Below, in pieces: positions 10,784-21,849 of a DNA stretch of 64,000 nucleotides. The DNA is taken from NCBI RefSeq assembly GCF_029784155.1, contig NC_073691.1:125984714-126048713 (forward strand). Reading direction: 5' to 3'. The DNA comes from Uranotaenia lowii. Taxonomy: Eukaryota > Arthropoda > Insecta > Diptera > Culicidae. Both the position numbers and the translations under genes were made by a program. The notes under the pieces were generated by a model. That model did not search any database, was not told the origin of the DNA, and saw only the letters and a list, made by a program, of their open reading frames with translations. The number at the start of each line of letters is the position of its first letter. Within the stretch, counting starts at the first letter, position 1.

Positions 10784-12480
10784 CAGGGCCGTAGGAAGAA
10801 CCGACTCATGGGGGGGGTTTTCATGACCAATTTTTTACTACGATATTTTTGCTTAATGAATGCACGAATAATAAAAATAAAATAGAATTTCCTATACTAT
10901 TTGATTATTTTATTCAAGTTCTTTACATATACCGATTATCGTTTAAAGTAGAAACTTTTGAAAATACATTCTTAAATCTTTGAAAGGGTAAGGTAAGGTA
11001 TTCATTTAAGGAACCTTTTATTTTCAAAAAGTCTTTGAATTGGCACAAAAACACTCGTGGACCTAGCTTTTCATTTGATTTTAGCAAAAAGAAATTTTTT
11101 TTAATAAACCTTGCAAAATAAATTAAATTTTCAAAAGTAAAAGATTAAAATTTTGTGGTTCTAATCTGTTTCTGGTTAAGTCATTCCAAGTTTTAGATTT
11201 GAGTTTGAAATTTGGATTTGAAAAAAACTGCAACTGCAATGTTGAACAATACCCAAAAATATGTCCCTGCTATTTGTTTTTAGAAAGATAACAGACAAAA
11301 TTTTTCATCGAAAATCAATTCCACAATAATAACTCTGTGGATGGTTTTAAGAAAAATCAAAATTGCGTTTTTCCTAACAAATGACAAAACTTACTCAAAT
11401 TTTACATTAAATTTGTAGTTTTTAGCTGAAATATGTATTCAAAATGACTTGATGAAGAATTTGATATTTTTAAATTAAACCAACAATCAAAATCTCTTTC
11501 TAGATAAATTCCCCAACGAATTTATACCTGAACTGAGAATTTTAATTTCAGAGTTGTTTTAGAATTTCTATGTGATTTCTGAAATAAAAATTAAAAAAAA
11601 AACATTAAAAAAACTATTCCTGAATTCCAAATCAGCATTTCCATTACAAGCCAAGAATTGGTTGGTTTTTGTTTTGGACTCTCAACCATGAACCTATCAT
11701 TTTATTTCTGATGTTTTGGGTTTCAATCAGAATTTATTATTTTTATTATAATCGCCATATGACTTGCAAATTTAAATTTAAATGCGAATTTAGAAAAAAA
11801 AAAATTAATCTGATTCAAGTTTTCAATTCTGATTCGCCAATTTGAAGCTTTATAATGTTTGGATTTTGCAAAAGAAATAATTTTCATTATTTTTTAAATG
11901 GAATTTTAAAGAATTGAGTTTATAAACTTCGATTAAAAAAAAACTAAGATGGTTTCTAATTTTCTTTGATTTTTAATTTGGAAAGTTATCATTCAAATAT
12001 TGAAAACGCATATGAGTTTCAAAAATCACGTATCCTCTTTTGATTGAAATATAACATAAATTTGATCGATTTCAAACAGCTTTTGATTTCAATTTTTAAT
12101 GGTGATTCGAACCAAAAATCAAAAATTCTGGATACATAATCCGAAATATGCAAATAGTGCAATAAAGATTTTAACAATATGAAACTTTAACCTCTGGAAT
12201 GAGTATAATCTTATTTAAAATTTAGTTTAGAGAAACAAATTTCTATTAACAAGCAAACAAAATTTGAAAAACTGAAGCAGAATTCAGAACCGTTGATTAG
12301 TTTTCGAGGTTTTGGCATTGTTTCTGAGTTAAGATTGTTACTCATGAACAACCTTACTGAATGATCAAAATTTGATTAAGAATTTAAAATTTTGAGTGTA
12401 GAGTAGAATACCTCGCTTGCTTTTCTGAACCTTCATGGGGGGGTTTAACCCCCAAAACCCCCCCCGTTCCTACGGCCATG
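10784..12480. mobile_element. Non-autonomous hAT element
   Basis: The ends are CAGGGCCGTAGGA (10784) and, inverted, TCCTACGGCCATG (ending 12480), a typical hAT-style terminal repeat with 12 of 13 matching positions. Each is followed inward by a G/C tract. The element is bounded by a perfect 8-bp duplication ATCTCAAT (10776-10783 and 12481-12488), the hAT target-site length. The 1.7-kb interior is AT-rich and contains no transposase remnant, so the element would depend on a transposase supplied elsewhere. Confidence 0.92.
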
Positions 12481-12522
12481 ATCTCAATGCTGACAGTTGC
12501 GGAGTTTTAATTGAAGTATGTT

Positions 12523-13200
12523 TCAAGTTTCTCTTCTAAGTGATTTTTCAAAAGATTTTTGAACATTACTTTTGTTTTTTTTTCGATTTGATGTGCGGAG
12601 GAAATGAGTTATAACGAGAAATTCGTTTCGTTTAGACAGCGATTTTGGGCAATTTGTAGTTTTTTTTAAAGATTGACTTTGGATACCGCTCCCCATATGA
12701 ACATCAGGTATTGCATCTTTGACTGGATAGAAAATAGAAGATACAATAGCAGCAGTTGTTTCCAAGGAATGTGGATGTGGAGCCGATAGTTAGTCCCAGA
12801 TATCAAAAATGTGAGACTTCCTCTATTATTGTGTTTTCTATCACTAGGTCATCACGAGGCGGACTATTTATTCTAGCAGAATGTAAAATCATATATTTTG
12901 ATTTTAAAAGGTTCAATGACAGCAAGTTTTCATTAAAATACTGTTTAACTGTTCGCATATCGTCAGCCATCTTTCGAACAATTGTGTTCGGGTTAACATC
13001 TTCATAGCACAATGATGTATCATCTGCGAATAGTCGAGGTTTCCCATACAGCGGTAGTTTTGGAAGATCGTTGATATGTATACACGAGAAATAACAAGGC
13101 TCCTAGATTACTTCCTTGGGGAAAACCTACTCTCAAGGGACGACGACTACTGTTTGCACCGATTGCCGATACGTAAAGCATGGATCACGACAAATCTGAA
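12523..13200 (-). pseudogene. Non-LTR retrotransposon reverse transcriptase fragment
   Basis: On the minus strand, reading from about 13170, the RT palm signature GFPQGSNLGALLF (consensus GVPQGS) appears, then after a frameshift INDLPKLPLYGKPRLFADDTSL with an intact FADD. An open block follows (12803-13012) with MADDMRTVKQYFNENLLSLN and KSKYMILHSARI, the thumb-proximal region seen in insect non-LTR RTs. Further frame breaks lead into LETTAAIVSSIFYPVKDAIPD. It lacks the endonuclease and the N-terminal RT part. The clade cannot be fixed from this fragment, but it differs from both the Jockey copy at 1.1 kb and the CR1/Q-like copy at 53-56 kb. Confidence 0.78.
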
Positions 13201-13374
13201 CGCATTAAAACGGGTCTATCTCGGAGCTATGCAAACGAAATAAAAATGTTTTGTACTCAGAATGTAGGGTTTTTATTGCACTTCAAAGGAAAAATAATAA
13301 AAAAATTATTCCGATAGTGTTTTGATGAATTTTCGAACTTTTCGTCGAGTACCACTCATTATAGTTTGGACACC

Positions 13375-14070
13375 CTATTCGCTGATCTCAGCGGCCATTT
13401 TGTTCCACAATCTCTTCATCTCTGTTGCATCCCGAGTCGTCCTACCATTCTTCTGCATCTTCTGCTTGACAATTGTATAACATTTTTCGATAGGGCGGAA
13501 TTGAGGGCAGTTGGGTGAGTTGATGTCCTTTTCGACAAAATCCACCCGTTGGTCCGATACCACTGTAGTACCTCTTTGCTGTAGTGGAAAACTTTACTGA
13601 TCCTTTATGTGATTTAACGTACAAAAAAAAAGGTTTTTCAGGCACTCCTGCTTGTACATTTAGGAGTCCATGGTCTTGTTTTTCACAAAAACCGGGGTTT
13701 TCCGTCCGCAGCTGCAAATATCTTGCCAGATCAAACACTTTTTTGTAAACTTATCAGCAAAAACGAATTCAAACTTGCCGGAGACAACTGGTCGGGATCA
13801 GTGCAGTGCACCAATGCAGTGGCTTTATAAAATTTTTGGCCAGGAAGCTGCCCAAAATCCATCTTCACGTACGTTTCGTCATCCATGAGGAGGCATCCGT
13901 CGTACTTCGTTGAAATCTTGTTAACTTCCGGGCACGTCCTTTGGCTACTAAATTCTGCTTCAATGTCCGTTTTGGTTGCTTACTGGTCCGATAGAATCGT
14001 ATTCCTTTGCGCAGACGAATCCTGAGTGGTAACTGCTTATAGAATACTACCACTGGGATACTGGTCCACG
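13375..14070 (-). pseudogene. Mariner-like (D37E-type) transposase remnant
   Basis: The minus strand reads, in several frames, a block KGIRFYRTSKQPKRTLKQN, then a DDETYVK-like segment, and a C-terminal block VDFVEKDINSPNCPQFRPIE followed by KCYTIVKQKMQKNG, with the catalytic Glu in RPIE. These are signatures of the mosquito IS630-Tc1-mariner ITmD37E group. Stops and frameshifts separate the blocks (for example near 13670 and 13600), so no functional protein remains. It lies directly beside the RT fragment at 12.5-13.2 kb. A related fragment occurs at 39700-39930. Confidence 0.8.
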
Positions 14071-14150
14071 TCGTAAAAGGCGACTCATCCAGTACTTCCC
14101 ATATGCATTAGTCATTCTTCAAATGCGACTATCACATTGGGAGGGGGGGA

Positions 14151-14188
14151 AACTTGGCTTGGAATTTTAAAGTTCCAAGCCAAGTTTG
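14151..14188. repeat. Perfect 15-bp-stem hairpin
   Basis: AAACTTGGCTTGGAA and its exact complement TTCCAAGCCAAGTTT are separated by an 8-base loop. It lies in otherwise unassigned DNA between a mariner remnant and a foldback element. No T run or gene end suggests a terminator. It may be the core of a small foldback repeat. Confidence 0.75.
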
Positions 14189-14665
14189 TTGAAAATAATT
14201 GTTGGGTTTCGGTGCCACGAAATGAAAATATCGAAACATAAGTTAAAATTTTTCTAATGGCCACTTTTTATTTCACCCACCCAATCTCCCGACTATTGTG
14301 GTCAATTTTTAGAGTGTAGTTTCTTTTGAATTCCATTAACGGCTCTCGTCTGACTGGCACCTTCCTGGTGAGCGCTGCAGGCCAAGCACCACACTCTCCT
14401 CCAATTTTTGCAAAAACTGACCCCCGGAAATATCGATGAAAGGACCAGTTTTTTCCAGTTTTTCGTGGACTGTGGGCTGTCGGAGTTTTTTTTAAAGTTC
14501 GCTACAATGGGCCAAATCTGGTCGAACAAGTTGGTTTGTTTTTGATTAGGGTTTGGTTTTTTTAACTGAATTTTTGCTCAAATCACACCATAGATAAAGT
14601 TCTAAAAATCAACTGTAACAAGTTTTCTTCAGGGAGGATTCACCAATTGTGCTTATTGCTATTGA
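14189..14665. other. Unassigned stretch
   Basis: No supported gene. A 75-codon minus-strand frame at 14302-14529 has no recognisable family. Confidence 0.4.
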
Positions 14666-15872
14666 TGCGCATTAGACTAGTTCACTTTTCGGCTTTTTTC
14701 GCTGATCACAACGCCACTTACAGGGTTTGATCCTCATTCATTTTCAAGTACTCTGGCCAAATTTGAGCTCATTTGAGTAAGTTTCCAGCGTGCGCTAGGA
14801 GTTTTATTGAAAAAAGTCAATTTTTCTGGAAAATTTCCGTAGATGTGTTCTAGCAAGCTGTTGTTAATATAAAATGATAATTTTATAGTGCTCGGTGATT
14901 GGTATGACAAGCATTCGTATGGACCTGTTTTAGATAATTGACTAAATCAAACTGAAAAAAATTTAAAAATTCATAAACTACCAACTTTTACAGAAAATTT
15001 ACTTACAAGTTGAGAGCTTAAAATCAGTGGTAAATAGAAAAAAAATATTTTCGATATAAACTTTTCATAAAAAGATAGCCTTATTTATAACGTTTAATTT
15101 GATGTATAACACTTAATGATCGCAAGAGTGCTAGCAAAGTTATTCAAATATCTATGCAACAAATTTGATTTGATAAAATATTTTTCATTCAAGTTTGCTC
15201 CACACCAACTTGTGCACAAGAAAGGATATTTTATTCAATCAAGTACCCCATGACGGGGCCAGGAGTTAAAAAAGGCGCGCGCTTTTATCAAGTTGTAAGC
15301 AAGTCCTCTTGATGCCACGTTTTGCAGGTTGCATGATGCTAAAACTTGAATGGAGACAACATTATGATTCAAAGAATGTGATGTGAATGTTTGAATATCT
15401 TTGCTTGTACTGTTGCGATAATTAAGTGTTATACATCAAATTAAAGGTTATAAATAAGGCTATCTTTTTATGAAAAGTTTATATCGAAAAATTTTTTTTT
15501 TCTATTTACCACTGATTTTAAGCTCTCAACTTGTAAGTAAATTTTCTGTAAAAGTTGGTAGTTTATGAATTTTTAAATTTTTTCGGTTTGATTTAGTCAA
15601 TTATCTAAAACAGGTCCATACGAATGCTTGTCATACCAATCACCGAGCACTATAAAATTATCATTTTATATTAACAACAGCTTGCTAGAACACATCTACG
15701 AAAATTTTCCAGAAAAATGGACTTTTTTCAACAAAACTTCTAGCGCACGCTGGAAACTTACTCAAATGAGCTCAAATTCGGCCAGAGTTCTTGAAAATGA
15801 ATGAGGATCAAACCCTGTATGTGGCGTTGTGATCAGCGAAAAAAGCCGAAAAGTGAACTAGTCTAATGCGCA
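14666..15872. mobile_element. Long foldback element, about 1.2 kb
   Basis: The left arm (14666 to about 15165) and right arm (about 15405-15872) are near-perfect reverse complements of each other for roughly 470-500 bp, starting TGCGCATTAGACTAGTTC on the left and ending with its complement on the right. A 240-bp spacer containing GACGGGGCCAGGAG separates them. No coding sequence is present. No clean flanking duplication was found, so the superfamily is unknown; the transcript or single strand would form one very long hairpin. Confidence 0.85.
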
Positions 15873-16306
15873 TGCACGAGTTGAATTCTCCTAAATTTTG
15901 TAAACACCCGCTTCAAGGTGGTTCTGTGCCTGTGGGCCCCAAAATGTAGGGTATATAATAATCCTACCTTAAGCAGAACGTTGTTAAGGTCTGCAATATA
16001 GCCAGGCACTGGTGCAAAGGGCCGTATTTTTCCTGGCAACTCGTGGGATTCAGATAATACACACGATTTTTAAATTTTCATCCTGTGTGGGATACCCCGC
16101 ATCATGCGTTGATATGAAGGTGCAGTGGTTCTTGTGTGTGATGGAAATATGTGTGGAATTCTTTGATAAGAATGCTTTCTACTAAGGCTGCACAGATAAA
16201 TCTGCAGCTCAAAAGAACCGCTACACTGAACTTATGTCGTTTAATCCTTAATGGAACTGCATCAATCGCCTTGGTCCAAGAACCCTATTTCCGAACGAGC
16301 CTGAAG
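15873..16306. other. Unassigned stretch
   Basis: More even base composition than neighbours, no supported gene or repeat boundary. Confidence 0.4.
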
Positions 16307-16649
16307 TAGGGGAGATGAGGGCATAATGGGCACCTTAAGGAAAATGCTTATTTAACCATAGAGAACAGCTGTAATATGTGAATTACATCATTGATTCGTG
16401 TTCCGACACTCAAATAGTCTATTGTCTAATTGGATGAAACTTGAAAAAGTAGATAAAAACGTTTAAAGATGCATTTTAAAAAATTTTGCCGAAAGCTGAA
16501 AACCAGTCACTGTAGAGGCATAATGAGAAACCCCCCGAGGCAGTATGAGCACCATTAATGAAGGCATAATGAGCATTTTTTGCCGGGGAATCTAGCAGCG
16601 AATTCGACTCGATGAAGTCAATTGAGTAATAGAGCTACAGCTCAACTTG

Positions 16650-16730
16650 TATCGTCTGACGATTTGGCCTATTGGTTAGATGTCGGAGAGATAATCAGTA
16701 GGCTCGAGTTCGATTCCTGGTGGAGGTGAT
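16650..16730 (+). other. tRNA-like sequence (inner arm, left)
   Basis: The segment reads with A-box-like TTTGGCCTATTGGTTAG and, about 35 bp on, B-box-like GAGTTCGATTCCTGG. The acceptor strands do not pair convincingly, so it is a tRNA-derived remnant and not a functional tRNA gene. Its inverted twin is at about 16970-17050 on the minus strand. Confidence 0.6.
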
Positions 16731-16967
16731 TTTTTTTTTCTTCTTTTATCATTTATGATCATGATTGCACTAAACGGTGAGGCGTAGATTCATCAAACAA
16801 AGCAAAAACAAAATAATCTAGCTCTGTTTGTAGAATTCAAAGAATTAACACATGTTCATACATTATGTTTCTGGTGTTTTGTTTGACGGATGATGCTTTG
16901 ATGCTATTAGCCGTATAATGTAACAATAAAAAAATCAATCATGAATGGCATGTGCAAAAAAAAATCC

Positions 16968-17050
16968 CCTCGAACAGGAATCGAACTCGAGTCTACTGAT
17001 TACCTCTCCGACATCTTACCAATAGGCCAAATCGTCAGACGATACAAGTT
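16968..17050 (-). other. tRNA-like sequence (inner arm, right)
   Basis: Inverted counterpart of the tRNA-like sequence at 16650-16730, differing at a few positions. B-box-like GAGTTCGATTCC is retained on the minus strand. Confidence 0.6.
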
Positions 17051-17683
17051 AAGCTGTAGCTCTATTACTCAATTGACTACATCGAGTCGAATTCGCTGCT
17101 AGATTCCCCGGCAGAAAATGCTCAATATGCCTTCATTGAAAGTGCTCTGTTCGCCTCTAGTGAACAAATTAAAGTAAAAACGCGTTTTACAATTGATTAA
17201 AGTGAAAAATCAAAAATTTTATGATGCTGAAAATTGAAAAACAATGTGTAGATCATGTTGCAGTGCGTACATTTCAGATCAAGATGATTTAAAGGTCATA
17301 AAAGCTTATTTGGTGGTGCTCAAAAATTATAATATTTTCGTCACTTGAGAACCTTGCTGGTTATTATTTTATATTTCTGTAAATATGAAAAGGATATTTC
17401 TTTTTTGGTGAAAAATTAATACTATAGGTAGTACGAAACAAGTCCTCATGAAAATTTGTTTAAGAAAATACGTACTTATGTAGAAAAATGGACTTCTCAT
17501 TATGCCTCGGGTGCTCGTTATGCCCTCATCTCCCCTATGTATGGGATTTTGAGACATTTTGTTCGGGAGAAACATAAAAAACCAGTTTGTCATCAATAAC
17601 TTTGGTTCCTGTCGGTCGATTTCTTTCAAAACAGGTTTTTCTTTAAGCCTAAATTATGAAAAATATTTCATCCGAAGACTGCG

Positions 17684-18124
17684 CTGCCGCTCATAGCAAG
17701 TTCGTCCCATTTGCGTTTTCATCATTTTTCAGTTTATCGCTGGAATCAGTTTAACTTTATCTGTAGTTTCAAGAGAAAACTTTGTTTTCAACACTTTGTT
17801 CTGATGAACATTGAAAAAAACCTCAAGTAAATTTGTCCCATTGAACAAATGATCGCAAGTCGGTCCCATATGGCATAAATCATCGCATGTCGGTCCCACA
17901 GCCATAAGGGCCCAGCAAATGATTTTCAACGGAATCAAAACGAAAAAATTATCTTTATAAAGCGAAAATCTTTCATTAGCCTTTGCAGTGATAGATTCAG
18001 TTGATAATTTTGATTAAAAACGCATACAAGTGCCGAACTACCATTGGACTTTTAATGATTTTCCAATGCCGTTTTTCTCATTTCAACAAAAACGCAAATG
18101 GGACGGACTTGCTATGAGCGGCAG
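17684..18124. mobile_element. MITE with about 36-bp terminal inverted repeats
   Basis: CTGCCGCTCATAGCAAGT begins the element and its complement ends it; the inverted match continues through CGTCCCATTTGCGTTTT with one difference. The element is 441 bp with no coding capacity. It is flanked on both sides by TGCG (17680-17683 and 18125-18128), a possible 4-bp target duplication, although 4 bp can match by chance. Confidence 0.82.
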
Positions 18125-18139
18125 TGCGTATCAATAAGA

Positions 18140-18490
18140 GTTAAGATAAAAAAGTTAGGCTGGAACAAATATCAATTTCTTCTTTCGTCACCCCCCCCCC
18201 CCCCCCCCCTTCGAAATTTCCAAAATCCCGAAGGGGGGAATAAATAAAGTTTGAAGTATTTTAAGTAAATTTCAAATAAAAATTCAAATATCTGAATGAT
18301 TACAAGACTCAGAAACAAAATTTTGGAAGATCGATGTTAATTCACATTTTGTATTCTTGATTTTATTGAATTTTTCGAAAAAAAAATACTTGATTTATAG
18401 GTTTTATGCAATAATATAGTATGCAATTTGGTTGCATACAAGCTTTCGTGCAATTTATTCCAATTTATTTGTTTTTCGCATTATTTTTTA
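18140..18490. repeat. Dispersed poly-C-containing repeat, copy 2
   Basis: Homologous to 6780-7060: CAATTTCTTCTTT, a C tract at about 18190-18209, AAATT, then TTATAGGTTTT, ATATAGTATGCA and a TCGTG block appear in the same order. It begins directly after the MITE at 17684-18124. Confidence 0.65.
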
Positions 18491-18558
18491 TTGTCCCCTC
18501 CCCCTTGCGATGTACCAACTCCGAGTGACAAAAGAAGGATTTGAAATTTGTTCCTGCC

Positions 18559-18707
18559 TTATTAGGCTTCAAAAATGGGCTAACTTTTTTAAGGATGGTA
18601 TTCATCACTGTTAATGAGGAGTCAATATGTTCGACCGCCCCGACTCATTAACCGTGAGGAATACCATCCTTAAAAAAGTTTGCCCATTTTTTAAGCCTAA
18701 TTACTTT
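18559..18707. repeat. Short foldback MITE, about 150 bp
   Basis: TTAGGCTTCAAAAATGGGC at the left and its near-complement at the right enclose arms of about 57 bp (through AAGGATGGTATTC and GTTAATGAG) with a loop around GTTCGACCGCCCCG. It may have a 3-bp TTA duplication, which would fit PIF/Harbinger-like MITEs, but three bases are weak evidence. Confidence 0.7.
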
Positions 18708-18709
18708 TT

Positions 18710-20657
18710 TATCTCTTGGGGGTCTTGAGCGACCCCTTCCCGTGATCCGATCTGGCCCAAATTTGGCATGAGATCTTGTACTAGGCCTAGGATCAATTTT
18801 AGCCTGCAGCGTATAACATTTCACAGGTTTTGAATTTCCCATACAAATTTGGGGCAGTCTAATGCTTACCCCTTTGGCTCTCATATACGTTAGTATTAGG
18901 GTGGCAATGGATGTATTGAAAAAAAATCATGATCCCATTTTGGAAACCGACCATATACATTTTGTAGATTGGCGTAAAAAAATTGACCTGTGCCAAATTT
19001 AACGTCGATACCTTGTATTATCCCGAAAAAAAAAATCGGTCAAAAATTGATCTTCTGGGACTTGCATTTGCGGTTTTCGGTAAAATAAGTCCCACAAAAG
19101 AAGAAACGGGTCGTTTTAAGCCAACCTTTATAGTTTATACTGATACCCATTGCTTGGGCGGCCACCATTCATCTCTCTTTTTCAGTTGATGAGCTTGAGT
19201 TATTCGATAAAAATTATGTTTTCACACATTCAGATATATTTTTGTTCAATCATGTGCAAAAATCTTTTGAATTTACAAATGTTTTACTGCAAAAGTTTTA
19301 AACGTTGTGAAGTCACACTGGAATGAGTCAATATGCCTTCAATTGTTTTATCAATTCAAAACCAACAAAATCAATTCTACGTATGATGGTCCGTTCTTGA
19401 GCTTTTGTGATGGATTTGGCGCAAAGCATGTTCCCTTTCGGCCTACATGTTATAGCCCAAACCATCAAGTGACGCGAAAGCCATCGAAAGATTTCCTAAC
19501 ATCCTTTCTCTTTGGATTGTTTACTTTTCTGCAAAAAGGTAGGCAGATATGTAAGTAGGATAGTACCAACCACTCAGACTACAAAAAGGTCACATGCCTT
19601 CGAAAATCGACAGCCCATTTGGGAGAAAGAATTCCTCCGCCAAACCGTGCGCTTAGAAGCGGACTGGAAACAGAAAACAAAAACAAGCTTCAAATCTTCG
19701 TTCGAAAATGACCGATTGCTTTCCGCTGGATTTCAGTGAATGACGACGGGATCGGGATTGTTTTGCTCAATAGCTCGAAAATGCTGTAGAAGGAACGACG
19801 ATCATACAGTGCAGGCAGCTAACTACTGAAAATTTATGTGTCATGAGGGCGAGCAGAACAGGTTTTTTTCTGTATTTATGTGCTTAGTCAGGGTTGTAAC
19901 ATTTTGTCCCTGTGGGTAGATTTGAATTAACGATAGAAAAGTTGAAATTTATTGCAAAATGCATGCGAATCAACGAATTGAAGCCAGACAAAAATTGGGT
20001 TCTCAGGGTTCAAATACCACCCATCAAAACTTGGAGCTCCTTTCAAGAATCCTAGAAGGAATAAGCCTACGTGACTACTTGACTACAACCGAGAAAAACA
20101 TTATCTGTCCAGCTTGAGGAGTTACACAAAGATCCACTTCCCAACAGGTCTGCAAAAATCGCGTACTTTGTGTGGAATAACCGTGATCGACTTCACTCTC
20201 GACTCGATCTACGAGTTGCTGCTTTCCGTTCGTAGTTGACTTACTGCACTGTTTACTTTTCTTTGATGTAGGTATAAACAAAATTGCTCTCTTTCGAAAC
20301 TCCGCGAGAGTATTTTTTTCGCTGTTTTGTTTTAGCGAGTCATTCTTAGGAGACTTCACAAAGTGTCAAAAAGATGATCGAAATATTGCTTTAACAATTT
20401 TGAAAACTTAATATTTAAAATTGCAAATACTTTTCCATCTGCTTGTTTGAAATGCGTTCTAAAAGGAATTACATGTGGAACAGACCAGAATTTTATTCGT
20501 GCAACCAATACGAATTGGGACTTTTTTCTTAGCTCTATAGCGACTATCACACATTATAAAAGAAAATTGCAAGAAGTTAGAAATTCTGCGTTAATTGAGT
20601 ATCATTTGGCAAAAGTATTAATTCCCCCAAGTTTTGTCTGTTTCATATAAATATCAA
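18710..20657. other. Gene-free stretch
   Basis: Single-copy-looking DNA with more even composition at 19300-19800 and 20080-20300. Open frames of 60-94 codons occur on both strands over the same bases and none has a recognisable domain. Confidence 0.45.
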
Positions 20658-20659
20658 TA

Positions 20660-21845
20660 GGGGAGAGTGGGGATACTTGATCCCCTTTTCTTATTTTCAC
20701 CATATCTTTTTGGAAAAATTTAGCAACTCGCCGTCTTTGACATTTTCTGACAGCTTGTAACTTCAAGTTTCCATGCTCCAAAAATTAGAACGATACTTGA
20801 TGAACTAGAAGCATTTTCGTGGGAGTAAAAAAATTGCGATTTTTAGGGAAGTTAGGGGAGACTTGATCCCCTATTGAAGGAGACTTGATCTTTTATTCAG
20901 GAAGCCCTAATCCTTGTATAAAAATCAAACAAAACCCCAAGATAGAATGTTAATTGACTATTTTTGTCATGTTTGTTCTCATTTCACAATTTATAGCAGA
21001 CATAAGAAGAAAATTCTATAACTTTGTCTCAACGCTAAAAGCATTGCATACTTAAAGGCGCTATTTTTTATAATTAAGAGAAAATTAATTATTTTTGCCC
21101 TTTTCTGTTTGATTGCCCCAATTGTTTGATTAATATTAGTTTTTGGATAAATGTTAGTAATTTCGTAATCAGCAATCATAACGATCAATTCAGAAGAAGA
21201 ACATGCCGTTTGAAAGGGGGATCAATTGTACCCATATATTAGGGATCAATTGTACCCATAATCATCATTTTAGAAAACTTTTTCTGAAAAAAGTTGAGAG
21301 TTTTCCATTAATTTGAAAATATGCCATTATGAAGTTCATTTTACGCTCGAACGATTGATTTTTTTCATAATTTTCCCATGTAAGGAACATTTTAAAGTGA
21401 TGAAAAAAGATCTTCAAGATACATTTTGTGAAATGTTTCAAACAAAGTTCAATTACTCAAACAATTATTTTGTTAAAATTTTTTAAACTACAAGCATTTT
21501 GCTCATTTTGGCACATTTTTCTAGAACATTTGATCTTTGTAAGACATTCCAGTTTCAAGATATAAAAACAAACACAAACACATACAGGATCTCAATGAAA
21601 CATGATGTTTCCTCGAAGAGATTCCTTTTTTTCTTAACTCTAAGCGTACATCTTTCGAGGATATGATGGCTAGCATCTTACAAATGCTAAAACCACCAAC
21701 CCACCGAAAGCGTACTATGTTTGCCGTGACCGGGATTCGATCTCACACCCCCTGGCTTAGAAGACTTGAAGGCTGTCCTCTACGCCACGGGCGGCGGCAA
21801 CTAAGAATCAAGTATCTCCAGGGATCAGGTATTCTCAATCTCCCC
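20660..21845. mobile_element. TA-flanked Tc1-like MITE with a nested SINE
   Basis: Termini GGGGAGAGTGGGGATACTTG and, inverted, a close variant ending TCTCCCC are flanked by TA (20658-20659, 21846-21847). The interior repeats the words GGGGATCAA and TTGATCCCC in both orientations. A family-A SINE lies inside near the right end (21563-21798). No transposase is present. The outer bases match those of the element at 16309-17535, suggesting a shared source of transposase. Confidence 0.82.
21563..21798 (-). mobile_element. tRNA-derived SINE, family A, near full length
   Basis: On the minus strand the head (21798 to about 21717) starts GCCGCCGCCCGTGGCGTAGAGG (A-box-like), passes GTCTTCTAAGCC and carries GAGATCGAATCCCGGTCACGG, an excellent B box and 3' acceptor strand that pairs with the start. 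The body matches 8936-9186. This is the best-preserved head of the three copies. Confidence 0.8.
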
Positions 21846-21849
21846 TATA

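Larger units (their letters stand above)
16309..17535. mobile_element. TA-flanked palindromic element carrying two inverted tRNA-like sequences
   Basis: The ends are GGGGAGATGAGGGCATAA and its complement, flanked by TA at 16307-16308 and 17536-17537, as in Tc1/mariner-type MITEs. An inner pair of arms (about 16563-16730 and 16965-17130) is almost identical in inverted orientation. Each arm contains a tRNA-like segment with A-box-like TGGCCTATTGGTTAG and B-box-like GAGTTCGATTCC. No transposase is present. The element is related in its termini (GGGGAGA) to that at 20660-21845. Confidence 0.85.

Noticed and set aside
14302..14529. 75-codon minus-strand frame as N-terminal part of the mariner remnant
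   Set aside because: It is in the right position but shows no helix-turn-helix motif or other match to that family.
16650..17050. Functional tRNA genes
   Set aside because: A and B boxes are present but acceptor and anticodon arms do not pair properly; they are tRNA-derived remnants in a palindromic element.
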